A stretch of DNA of 64,000 nucleotides from assembly GCA_026418275.1 (NCBI GenBank), contig JAOABQ010000070.1, positions 186,001 through 250,000 of the forward strand. The letters run 5' to 3'. Below are positions 8,739 through 17,372 of the stretch, in pieces (position 1 is the first letter of the stretch; every line of letters begins with the position of its first letter). The notes beneath the pieces are model-generated. The model was not told the origin of the DNA. It was given only the letters and a program-made list of their open reading frames with translations, and did not search any database. Source of the stretch: Clostridia bacterium (GTDB lineage Bacteria; Bacillota; Clostridia; Acetivibrionales; DSM-2933). The position numbers and the translations under genes are program-made.

Positions 8739-11144
8739 TTATCCTATATTTTTTTTACGCCAAGCAGTAAACAAATCCATGCCGGCACAGAACTTTTCAA
8801 ACGCAGATACAAAAACGTCCACATCGCTTACAGTTGTATTTAAAGGCGGCATAATCATAAAGCTGTTATTTTGGGAAGAACATAAAATATTGTATTCGTC
8901 CAAAAGCATTTTGCTGTTTTTCTCATCTACCAACCGCTTTATGATCATCAGCACATGATAGGACATTTCTTCATAAAACCGGCCCATCATTTGACTAAAG
9001 TCACTAAATGAAAAGAGCTTTAGGTAAGCAAGTTCCTGGTTAACCATACTTAGTGCGTCACTGAAAATTTCACCCGACACCTCATCTGAAAATGCTTTCA
9101 GCTTAATATTTACAGTGAGTCCCTGCCCACTTACCTCCGTTATTAAACGGTTCCCGCTCTGAATCTTTTGCAGCTGCCCAAGAAGATAGGCACCCACCTC
9201 TTTTGACTTTTCCATGAGATTTTCTTCAATCAAAACATCGATAAGTTCACAGGCTGCCAAGCCAGCGATAGAGTTAAGCGGGGAGCCGGCATAATAGCTC
9301 TTTGCACCGTAATCATCCACACCCGCCTTTTTTAGGATACTTTTAGTAGTAATTAGGCAGCTTAAGGGAAACACTCCTGCCCCAAGGGAATTACCTAAAA
9401 TAACCATATCGGGCAGTACATTTTCCCTTTCCAGAGCAAACATATATCCCGTTCTCCCCAAAGCAGTTCTTTGTTCATTGATAATAAACAAGCAGCTGTA
9501 CCTTTGGCAAATTTCCTTAACCTTTGCAAGGTAGCCGTCGGGAGGAACCATGAGTTGACCATCCGTACTTAAGGGCTCTGTAATGAAAGCTGCAAAGTCC
9601 CCAAGAGACAAGGTTTTCTCTATTTCCTCCAAATTCCCATACCCAACCTCGCAAATGTCCCGCACCTCTTCTTCATTAAGACCTGTTTTATTTGAAGTAA
9701 AAGCAATTTTCCTTTTTCCGGTACATTGTCTTGAAACACGGACCGCTTCTTTCATAACCTGATCAAAGGATTGGGCAAAAAATACTTTGCCCATATGCCC
9801 GGGAGCAAGAGATATCAACTTTTTGGAAAGTATATCGTATGCTCCGTCATGACCAGACGCAGTGTAAAAAAACATATTGTTTTCTACTGCATATTGAACA
9901 ACTTTTTTTATTCTCGGGTGATGTCCCAGCAGGAGTTCTCCGTCAGAACCGTAAAAATCAAGGCATGTTTTACCTTGGTATGTAAAAGTGTTCCCATCTG
10001 CCTTCAAAAACCCTGACTGACTACCGATATCACGCATACCTTGATTGAACAAAATGCTGGTATCTTTTTTGATGCTGTTCTTGAAATTGGAAATCAATTC
10101 TTCAGAAACAGGCAGGCTGGTAAAACCGTCATAAGGTGTTATCACTTCAAATCCATGCTTATGGCCCAATTCACCAATAAGTTTTATTTTCTCAATATCC
10201 AGTTCCCTTCCTATAGAAAATGTCTTATCCATATTTTCAAGGGCCAGCAGCATTGTCTCTCCAATACATCCAGGGAAATTATTCCTAAAGAATTTTCCGT
10301 AAACACCCCCATAGTTTACTTCCTCGCAAAAATCAAAGGTACCGCCATAAACATAAAGTATATTCCGGTTATCCGGCAAAATATATTTTACATCTCCAGG
10401 CACGGCAATATCGAGGAAAATAGTCCATGGAGGGATTTCTATTGGATCAATAATTTCACCTGAGCTTGTGGCGGAAAAAATAATATTGCATCTCTTCAAA
10501 GCCTCGTTAACATTGCTGGAAAACTCAATTTCAGCAGCAGGGCTCTCATCTTTAATCTTGCGGATAATATTTTCAAAGAACTTTGCTTCTCTTCTTCCCA
10601 CTAATACGATAGGTACCTCTTTCACTGCCAGTATTCTGGCAATCGCCAAGCCTATACTCCCCGGGAACCCTACAATGGCCACCTTCTGCTTTTTCATATC
10701 CATTCCTAGTTCTTTAACCAGAAGTTCGGCGGCATACACGGAATTGTAAACTGTAAAACTGTTCCCGGTGGTAATGGGAACATCCAGTTTTTCCTGCAAA
10801 TCCAATCCCCTGTTTCCTATAATCCCTGTAAATCCACCCAAACCGATAATACCCGCACCCCATTTTTCCAAATCTTTTGCTGCGTTGTAAACTGCATTAA
10901 AAGCCTTTTCCTGATCCTCCACCATCTCTTCAGCCGTCATTGGAAGGTATAAAATTCTGCCTTCAGTGGTACATCCGGCCTTTGAGGTAAGCTTGGGGAT
11001 ATGGATCAGATCGACACAACTGGTGTCATCCAATTTTTCTGCTCTAAAATCAGGAAGAATCTCAAAGCTTCTGCCAACCTCCATAAACTGAAAAGATTCT
11101 AAATCATAATCTGCACTTGCATGTGCAATAAATCCAAATTTCAT
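8739..11144 (-). CDS. acyl-ACP reductase fused to a degenerate class III aminotransferase domain
   Basis: 801 residues from ATG 11144, which has GGGAGG 8 bases upstream; the frame is open 27 codons further but that part overlaps the previous gene. Residues 1-~310 match cyanobacterial acyl-ACP reductase (AAR): GLGGFTGIIG (101-110), PITTGNS (123), nucleotide-binding GFPGSIG (159-165), and the catalytic-Cys block GCIGETMLL with Cys293. AAR makes fatty aldehyde from acyl-ACP with NADPH. Residues ~370-800 have the class III aminotransferase fold, but the PLP lysine is Asn585 (ILGNSLGAGVFPLS), the pyridine-binding Asp is Asn556 (INEQRTALGRTG) and the GTEA-type phosphate loop is gone. This half is probably not a working aminotransferase. 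The reductase-plus-aminotransferase order recalls PigE of prodigiosin synthesis. Confidence 0.82.
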   Translation of the reverse strand: MKFGFIAHASADYDLESFQFMEVGRSFEILPDFRAEKLDDTSCVDLIHIPKLTSKAGCTTEGRILYLPMTAEEMVEDQEKAFNAVYNAAKDLEKWGAGIIGLGGFTGIIGNRGLDLQEKLDVPITTGNSFTVYNSVYAAELLVKELGMDMKKQKVAIVGFPGSIGLAIARILAVKEVPIVLVGRREAKFFENIIRKIKDESPAAEIEFSSNVNEALKRCNIIFSATSSGEIIDPIEIPPWTIFLDIAVPGDVKYILPDNRNILYVYGGTFDFCEEVNYGGVYGKFFRNNFPGCIGETMLLALENMDKTFSIGRELDIEKIKLIGELGHKHGFEVITPYDGFTSLPVSEELISNFKNSIKKDTSILFNQGMRDIGSQSGFLKADGNTFTYQGKTCLDFYGSDGELLLGHHPRIKKVVQYAVENNMFFYTASGHDGAYDILSKKLISLAPGHMGKVFFAQSFDQVMKEAVRVSRQCTGKRKIAFTSNKTGLNEEEVRDICEVGYGNLEEIEKTLSLGDFAAFITEPLSTDGQLMVPPDGYLAKVKEICQRYSCLFIINEQRTALGRTGYMFALERENVLPDMVILGNSLGAGVFPLSCLITTKSILKKAGVDDYGAKSYYAGSPLNSIAGLAACELIDVLIEENLMEKSKEVGAYLLGQLQKIQSGNRLITEVSGQGLTVNIKLKAFSDEVSGEIFSDALSMVNQELAYLKLFSFSDFSQMMGRFYEEMSYHVLMIIKRLVDEKNSKMLLDEYNILCSSQNNSFMIMPPLNTTVSDVDVFVSAFEKFCAGMDLFTAWRKKNIG

Positions 11145-11169
11145 CCTTGTGCCTCCCTTGTGCTTTTTA

Positions 11170-12378
11170 TTAACCAAGTCCCTTAAGCATAACACTAGAG
11201 CCAAAACCGTCTCTACCAAATACACTCACCAATGAAAACGAGCTTCTAAAATCAAAGCCTTGCATCGTCTTATCCCTATCCACGCTGCCTGGAAGCTTAA
11301 ATGTGGCAGTATCCATAAGTTTCTGTTTTGAAAGCTGCAGCGCAAAATACAAGAGTTCAAGAAGGCCGGATGCTTCGCCCATATACTCGTTTCCAGGCCT
11401 AAAATTCTGTACAATCAACGCTTTATTCTCTTTGATTAACTCTTTTACAAGTTCCGTTTCGGTCTCCGAGAACCTTTTTTCAATAAAAGCCCCAGTATTG
11501 GCCAGTCCAATCTGTTTGATTCCGGAACCTTCTTTTTCTAAACCGCCTTTTAAATTTTTTATAAAGATACCTTTGACTCTTTCCAGGTTTTCCATCTGGG
11601 GAAAGGAATAGCTTTTAGCACAACAAACTTCCCCATAAGCTTCTCTATCCCTTTTTTGAGAACATGCATCACTTTCCAGGATCACTGCTGCACCACACTC
11701 TACAAATCTTCCTTCCTCAAACATCTCTCTCAATCTTGCCTCTTCCAGTACTTCAAGCCGGGGATTAACGCCACAAACAACCGCAATATCTATTACACCC
11801 TGTCTTATATATCTGGATGCATATTCCACCGCTTGGAGTCCTGAAACCTCGGTACTCAAAAATGTTAAGGACGGGCCGTTTATTTTATATGCGGCGGAAA
11901 TAATGTAGCTCTCCAAGTTTGCAATTGCTTTCAACAAGTCTATGGCAGACATTACCTTGGACCAGTTCTCGACGATTTCAGTATAAAGCTCTGTTTTATC
12001 CCTACCGGTTCCTTCGGGTAATAATTCCATATATTTTTTGTGATCGTAAAACCTGCTTTCCTTTTTTGCTACAAAAAGCCCAACACGTTTGCTATCCAGC
12101 TTTTCCAAATCAATACCCGAATCGGCTAAAGCTTCATGTACTACCTTTATAGCCAGATTTGACGAATGGTTTAAAAACCGTTTTAATTTCCGGTCCAGCC
12201 TCAAATTTCCCAAGGAAAGCCGTGCATCATCAATAAGAAGTGCCTCTCCTTGGGGAGAAGATGGGTTCTTTCGTATAAATAGATGATAAGCTTCAAGCTG
12301 GTCCCATAAGGATGAATATTGCATCTCTAAAGGAAGTAAAATACCAAGGCCTGTAATAAATACTTTATTAGCAACCAT
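11170..12378 (-). CDS. ketosynthase-like chain-length factor (inactive KS)
   Basis: 402 residues from ATG 12378 (GGGGG about 9 bases upstream). The thiolase fold is recognisable by ITGLGILLP at the N-terminus and GPSLTFLSTEVSGLQAVEYA. The active-site Cys position is Val178, the first catalytic His motif (NAHGT) is replaced by NTGAF, and the second (GH) reads GN in FRPGNEYMG. Loss of all three catalytic residues with the fold kept is what chain-length factors of type II polyketide synthases look like, so a heterodimer with the active KS at 6864-8120 is likely. It ends 25 bases before the reductase fusion. Confidence 0.78.
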   Translation of the reverse strand: MVANKVFITGLGILLPLEMQYSSLWDQLEAYHLFIRKNPSSPQGEALLIDDARLSLGNLRLDRKLKRFLNHSSNLAIKVVHEALADSGIDLEKLDSKRVGLFVAKKESRFYDHKKYMELLPEGTGRDKTELYTEIVENWSKVMSAIDLLKAIANLESYIISAAYKINGPSLTFLSTEVSGLQAVEYASRYIRQGVIDIAVVCGVNPRLEVLEEARLREMFEEGRFVECGAAVILESDACSQKRDREAYGEVCCAKSYSFPQMENLERVKGIFIKNLKGGLEKEGSGIKQIGLANTGAFIEKRFSETETELVKELIKENKALIVQNFRPGNEYMGEASGLLELLYFALQLSKQKLMDTATFKLPGSVDRDKTMQGFDFRSSFSLVSVFGRDGFGSSVMLKGLG

Positions 12379-12513
12379 CAAAATATTTCCCCCAATACTT
12401 AACCCATTTTAAACATGTACCAATAAAATATCTGCTACATGCTCCGTTACATTTAAGAATATGACGACCTTATTCTTTATATATCAAACAGGACAAATAC
12501 GCCTGCCAGCTTT

Positions 12514-13479
12514 CTAATAGGTATATTTCCTTTTCTCATGTTCGTCCAGGATTTGATCCCACGGCTCAGACGCAAAGAAATAATTTCTATCCGGTTTTTT
12601 ACATTGTGTACAAATATCAACCTTCTGTTTTTTATTCAAAACAGATAACTTTTTATGCGCTAATTCCCAAGGATCATTGATTAGTAAGTTTCCTACGGTG
12701 TTTTCTTTTTTATAATAATCACAGGAACATATAATAAGGTCACCGTTCCAACAAATCGTATCCGTAAAAAAAAGCTGACTGCACCAAATTTCTTTTTGAA
12801 AGTCTACACCGGGATAATTTTTAAAATCAGAAGCCTCTGATGGTTGACCTTTTAAATATCCCCCTCTGTTCCAAGGATCGTTCTCACAATCGACCATGAT
12901 TCCTCTTTTGTCCCAAAATTCTTGAATCTCCCGTGCTGTACTTTGGATAAACTCGGTTTTAACCCAAATAATTGTAATAGGAATTTTTTTCGGTATTGCA
13001 AGGGAAGACAGATACTCCACGTTCTTCAAGGTCTTTTTGTAGTTAAGTCCCATTGACTTGGTATATTCATCTTCCTTGATTCCCCAAAAGCTGATGAAAA
13101 TATGATTAATGCCCGAATTCACAAGTTCATTTGCACAAGCCTCATCCATAAGTGATGCATTTGTGAAAATGACAGTATAAAAATCTTTTTTCCTTGCATA
13201 CCGGATAAATTCAAAAATCTCCTTATGAAGAAGCGGTTCTCCCATACCTGCGAAGGTAAGGATCGGATATTTTTTTCCCCCTGTCAGCTTGTTAATCGAA
13301 ATACGTTCCCTATAGATTTCATATTTATTTAATATGGAATAAAATGTTTCACTTTGCATATAGCCTTTTTCCGCGGTAAGTTCATCCCGTGGACAAGCAA
13401 CACAGTTCGCATTGCAATAATTTGTAAGTTCAATTTCAATTTCGGTTGGCTCTGGAAATTCAGGTAATTTATATTCCAT
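12514..13479 (-). CDS. radical SAM protein with SPASM-like C-terminus
   Basis: 321 residues from ATG 13479 (AAGGACG about 8 bases upstream), overlapping the previous gene by 11 bases. The 4Fe-4S motif CxxxCxxC is Cys22, Cys26, Cys29 (NYCNANCVACP), and GMGEPLLHKEIFEF is the glycine-rich SAM-binding stretch. The C-terminal part carries further cysteines (WCSQLF ... CWNGDLIICSCDYY ... CTQCKKP), as in SPASM/twitch domains that hold auxiliary clusters. BtrN, which oxidises 2-deoxy-scyllo-inosamine in butirosin, is a radical SAM dehydrogenase with an auxiliary cluster, so this is a competitor to the zinc dehydrogenase for that step. Other radical sugar chemistry is equally possible. Confidence 0.8.
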   Translation of the reverse strand: MEYKLPEFPEPTEIEIELTNYCNANCVACPRDELTAEKGYMQSETFYSILNKYEIYRERISINKLTGGKKYPILTFAGMGEPLLHKEIFEFIRYARKKDFYTVIFTNASLMDEACANELVNSGINHIFISFWGIKEDEYTKSMGLNYKKTLKNVEYLSSLAIPKKIPITIIWVKTEFIQSTAREIQEFWDKRGIMVDCENDPWNRGGYLKGQPSEASDFKNYPGVDFQKEIWCSQLFFTDTICWNGDLIICSCDYYKKENTVGNLLINDPWELAHKKLSVLNKKQKVDICTQCKKPDRNYFFASEPWDQILDEHEKRKYTY

Positions 13480-14440
13480 AAGTATCGTCCTTTTCACATT
13501 TGAATTTTTCAGCCAATTTGGTAAAACACTGATTTGCCGCTAATTCCATACAAAGGTCACAAATCGTGAAATACTGTTTTTCTAGCTCCTGGTGATACCC
13601 CTGATCCTTTAAAAATTCAACAAATTCTTTTATCCTTGTTTCACTTGTAATGATTTTTAGAAAACAATTTGTTTTTTCCATTTGAAACATGTCCCGGATG
13701 GGTCCATTAAAAATGTTTCCCAAATACATAGGTGTTTTCTTTAACATCCAATTCTCATCGCTTATATTGCAGCATGAAAAAACATCCCCATTGGGTAAAA
13801 AGGTAGTTGTTATGCTTTCACAACAGCCTAAATCATCGTACTCCTTTTTGGCTGAAGCATTAAAAAACTTTCCTGCTCTTCCGAAAGGTAGAAGTTCATC
13901 CTCAAACATCTCATAGGATGCCTTTGTAAGCTTCTCCAGTATTATTGCGTCTTCCCCGGGACTATCCGATCTGGTAAACATAATTTCATGCTTTAAGCCT
14001 ATACTTTCTGCAGCATCCATAATCCGATTAATATTGCTAAAGGGAATATAGGGGCTGTGAAAAGCATCATAGCTTACGAATAAAACTACAAGCCCATTCT
14101 CTTTTAATGCTGCAAGCTTCTTTAATGTTTCGTCAGTATCGGATGCCCAGAAGCCGTTTGTCTCGATTAAAACGTCAAGTCCCGCATTTGCAGCATAACG
14201 GGTCAGTTCCAAGAGTTCCTCGTAATACAAAAAAACTTCTCCGCCGCTTAATATGACAACTTTTTTATTAAATTCCAAAGCTGTATCCATAATTTCCTTG
14301 GCCTTCAGAATATCCAGCTTTTCATGTCTTTCCATATTGGATTTTGTTATACAATGGCCGCATGCTGCCGTACACTTGAATGTATATAAAATACACAGCT
14401 TTTCCTGAGGCGCATAGTCAAAATAATGTGTTTCGTTCAT
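13469..14440 (-). CDS. radical SAM protein, tandem paralogue 2
   Basis: 323 residues from ATG 14440 (GGGGG 7 bases upstream). CxxxCxxC is Cys23, Cys27, Cys30 (FKCTAACGHC). Shares with its neighbour at 14443-15408 the blocks GGEVFLYYEELLELT and SYDAFHSPYIPF, plus a Cys-rich C-terminal motif (ICDLCMELAANQC), so the two arose by tandem duplication. Central cysteines (GCCESI, FSCCNIS) may hold an auxiliary cluster or a hydrogen-donor Cys, as in radical SAM epimerases of aminoglycosides such as NeoN. The reaction is unknown. It begins 2 bases after its neighbour's stop. Confidence 0.8.
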   Translation of the reverse strand: MNETHYFDYAPQEKLCILYTFKCTAACGHCITKSNMERHEKLDILKAKEIMDTALEFNKKVVILSGGEVFLYYEELLELTRYAANAGLDVLIETNGFWASDTDETLKKLAALKENGLVVLFVSYDAFHSPYIPFSNINRIMDAAESIGLKHEIMFTRSDSPGEDAIILEKLTKASYEMFEDELLPFGRAGKFFNASAKKEYDDLGCCESITTTFLPNGDVFSCCNISDENWMLKKTPMYLGNIFNGPIRDMFQMEKTNCFLKIITSETRIKEFVEFLKDQGYHQELEKQYFTICDLCMELAANQCFTKLAEKFKCEKDDTYGI

Positions 14441-14442
14441 TG

Positions 14443-15408
14443 TCATGCCCCCTGTGAGCTTTTACAAGCTTTTATAAGTTCGTCCCTTAAGCACGGGTCC
14501 ATAAATATATCCTCACAAAACTCACAGCAGTGTGAATAATTCTTGTCTTTAATCTTTTGAAAGTGTGGGTTTTCCGACAGCAGTTCATAAAAGTGATTGA
14601 ATCCATAATGGGTAATAGCATCCACTACAGGTGACGTAAGAAAACGGTCAATACTCTCTTCAAATTTTTCCTTCCCTGAGCCTACGAATATAGGCGATGG
14701 AGCTTTCACCGTCGGATTGCAGCAGCCTATCAAGCTGCCGTCCGGAAGGACCAAGGGGCCCAGTTCTCCACAATCTCCAACACTTTTTATAGACAGGGTA
14801 TCAAATTTTTCAGAAGGCAATTTTTTTGCAAAGCCAACCCGTGCCAGATGCGCATCTACATAAGGCAGTTGATTCTCCTTCAACTTTATCAGGATATCCT
14901 CATCCTTTTTAACATCCCCGCTGTATGTAAAACAAACACGTACACTCAGTCCTACTTCTTGCGCACCCTTGACGGCGTTTACAATCCTGTCGAAGGGAAC
15001 ATAAGGGGCATGAAACGCATCACAGCTGACATCCAGGTGAATCAATCCCGCTTCTTTAAGCTGCCTAAGCTTATGAGCCGACTGGTCTATTGAAAGGGCC
15101 CAGTAGGCGTTTGTATCAATCGAGAAAAGAAGACCCAAGGCATTTCCATACTTCGTTAATTCGAGTATCTCATCAAAGTAAATAAACACTTCGCCCCCAG
15201 TCCACAAAATCCACTTAAAACCCTTTGCCGCTGCAACATCGAGGTAGTGTTTTGCATCTTCCACACGCATCTTATCGTTCTTGTCAGGTGTCGATTCAGC
15301 CGCACAATGTGCACACCTCGCCGTACACTGATTGGTATATAACAACAGCATTCTTTCTTTGAAACTAAAATCCTCATGTAACCTTGGAAATCCATCTTTA
15401 GTTGTCAT
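14443..15408 (-). CDS. radical SAM protein, tandem paralogue 1
   Basis: 321 residues; GGGAGGGG lies 6 bases upstream of ATG 15408. CxxxCxxC is Cys28, Cys32, Cys35 (NQCTARCAHC), followed by WTGGEVFIYFDEILELT and SCDAFHAPYVPF, both shared with the downstream paralogue. A C-terminal cysteine cluster (HCCEFCEDIFMDPC) and a central GCCNPT pair could ligate an extra FeS cluster. The pair may catalyse successive dehydrogenation, epimerisation or deoxygenation steps on the sugar or cyclitol; nothing in the sequence fixes the substrate. Only 5 bases separate it from the B12 radical SAM gene upstream. Confidence 0.8.
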   Translation of the reverse strand: MTTKDGFPRLHEDFSFKERMLLLYTNQCTARCAHCAAESTPDKNDKMRVEDAKHYLDVAAAKGFKWILWTGGEVFIYFDEILELTKYGNALGLLFSIDTNAYWALSIDQSAHKLRQLKEAGLIHLDVSCDAFHAPYVPFDRIVNAVKGAQEVGLSVRVCFTYSGDVKKDEDILIKLKENQLPYVDAHLARVGFAKKLPSEKFDTLSIKSVGDCGELGPLVLPDGSLIGCCNPTVKAPSPIFVGSGKEKFEESIDRFLTSPVVDAITHYGFNHFYELLSENPHFQKIKDKNYSHCCEFCEDIFMDPCLRDELIKACKSSQGA

Positions 15409-15413
15409 TTATT

Positions 15414-17336
15414 TCACCCCTCCCTTTTGCTCACTTCATTGAGATCAAATCCGAAACGAAGTGAGTTTAATTTTGAAGATAGTTCAATATGCCCGTGATG
15501 CGGTTCATAATAATCGGGTTTGACTTTCTTTGAGCATATTTTGAGCGGGTCATGGACTTCTATTTCGCATTCACAATACGACTCAAGCTTCTTAACTGTG
15601 TTTTGGGATATGACCCCATGGAAATAGGATGGAAAATCATACTTAAATGTTCGTTTTTCAGGAATTTCGCGCCCATAGTATCCCATTACAAACTCCTGTA
15701 TTTCCATTACTGTCTTTAATTTGTCGTCAAATAATATTTCGTACTGTTCTTCTATGTAACTTTCCAGCTCACTGTAAAACTGTGGCCACCGGTTATGATA
15801 GACAATATCCCACAATACATCCTCATCCCCTAAAAAGGAAATGGTTGAAGCCGGCGAGTCTCCCATATCCCTTACCTTCGCCAGCAGCGGGTATTTTGCA
15901 AGATCATCCTCTTGAAGCTTAAACATAAATTCAACCTGAGAAATCCCGTATTCCAGATTCAAATAAAACATAATATACTTAAGTATGGATTCTCCATAAA
16001 AAATATGGAATACCGATACCAGTTTGAGCATTTTGACAAACTCATCTTCCCCCATGCTCGCTATGGAAACAACCTGATTATCCCTAATAGATTTAAGTCC
16101 TATCTGCTCAAGAAATTTAGGGTCTGAAAACCTTACACTTTCTGAAGCATTAACCATCTCATACCGATCCTTAAATTTCTTTGTACCTATTTCCGTATTG
16201 GGAAGCAGCAAGGTGGAGTGTACATAGACCCCCAGGTTAAAATCGCAAGCCCACTGCAAATCCTTTTTAAAGGACTCAACGCTGGATTCAGGCAGTCCCA
16301 GCATAAGCTCAACAGTAACAGGAAGCTCAAGTTCCTTAAAAGCCTTTAAGGATTTTGTATAGTGCTCCTTGTTTAAATTCTTTCTTCCAATTGCCGAAAG
16401 GGTTTCAGGGTTTAGTGTTTGGATGGATAAAATCGCTTGTGAAACCAGCCCCGCTTCTTTTGTCATTTTTATAATTTTGATTACATTCTCATGCACATTT
16501 TTAGAAAAGTTCGCACATATTTCTTTCGGAAAACCGTATTTTTCCTTTACTTTACAAATATACTCGCAGGCTTCTATATCCCTCTTTAAAATTCCGAAAT
16601 TGGAATCCGTCAATTCTATAATGGGTATTTTATTTTTCCCAACCCACTCCAATTCTTCATAAATTCTATTTAAGGAAAACTCTCTGATCTTCTGATTGGT
16701 AGATTGTCCCCAATCACAAAAGGCACAATGGTAGGGACATCCTCTGGAAGTCTCCAGGGATACAATCTGGGTATTGTTGCTGATAATAAATTCATCAAAT
16801 TCGCCCATTAAATAAGGTGAGGGAATTTCATCCAAAACAGCAACACTTGTACTGCCTGTGTGAATGATGCTCCCACCTTTACGATATGTAATTCCTCCGA
16901 TTTCTAAGTCTTGAGTTCCTCTTAAAAGGCTCCGGGCTGCTTCAAGTACCGCACACTCACCTTCACCGTGAAAAAGAATATCTATTTGTGGATTTTCCCT
17001 TAAAAATTCTACCGCCAATTCCTTTTCCCTCGGGATAAACGGCCCCCCAAAAAGAATCCGGGCACCTTCAAACCGTTCCCTAAGAAGCTTGCTCATTTCA
17101 AGGTGACTTTGCTGATTCCATATATAGGTCGAAAAAAGAAATATACCTTCACCATAATGCACTATCGATTTCTTCAGTTCCTCCATATCGACAATATAAC
17201 CAGGAGAAAAATCCAACCTTTCCAACTCATCCTTCGTCAGATTTTTTTTCATATTACAGATAATCAGGCCTAAACCTAAGGGAGGCCGGTCACATTCCAA
17301 GTGTATGCTGTAAACAGGTGTCCTATTTTTGCTCAT
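15414..17336 (-). CDS. B12-binding radical SAM protein, long form
   Basis: 640 residues. Residues ~1-170 form a cobalamin-binding-type domain (LFGGPFIPREKELAVEFL, DILFHGEGE), then the radical SAM barrel with CxxxCxxC as Cys200, Cys204, Cys207 in SRGCPYHCAFCDWG, then ~200 residues of C-terminal helical extension. The CDWG variant marks a subgroup of B12-type radical SAM proteins. Members of the superfamily methylate unactivated sp3 carbons (GenK and GenD1 in gentamicin, Fom3). A C-methylation or another radical rearrangement of the sugar or lipid arm is inferred. Lies 36 bases after an aminotransferase gene. Confidence 0.8.
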   Translation of the reverse strand: MSKNRTPVYSIHLECDRPPLGLGLIICNMKKNLTKDELERLDFSPGYIVDMEELKKSIVHYGEGIFLFSTYIWNQQSHLEMSKLLRERFEGARILFGGPFIPREKELAVEFLRENPQIDILFHGEGECAVLEAARSLLRGTQDLEIGGITYRKGGSIIHTGSTSVAVLDEIPSPYLMGEFDEFIISNNTQIVSLETSRGCPYHCAFCDWGQSTNQKIREFSLNRIYEELEWVGKNKIPIIELTDSNFGILKRDIEACEYICKVKEKYGFPKEICANFSKNVHENVIKIIKMTKEAGLVSQAILSIQTLNPETLSAIGRKNLNKEHYTKSLKAFKELELPVTVELMLGLPESSVESFKKDLQWACDFNLGVYVHSTLLLPNTEIGTKKFKDRYEMVNASESVRFSDPKFLEQIGLKSIRDNQVVSIASMGEDEFVKMLKLVSVFHIFYGESILKYIMFYLNLEYGISQVEFMFKLQEDDLAKYPLLAKVRDMGDSPASTISFLGDEDVLWDIVYHNRWPQFYSELESYIEEQYEILFDDKLKTVMEIQEFVMGYYGREIPEKRTFKYDFPSYFHGVISQNTVKKLESYCECEIEVHDPLKICSKKVKPDYYEPHHGHIELSSKLNSLRFGFDLNEVSKREG

Positions 17337-17372
17337 GCCCTTATCACCACCATTCTATTAAAATCTACCTAT

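Noticed and set aside
11145..11225. 27-codon N-terminal extension of the acyl-ACP reductase fusion
   Set aside because: It overlaps the end of the chain-length-factor gene, and the strong ribosome site lies just before the inner ATG at 11144, where AAR homology begins.
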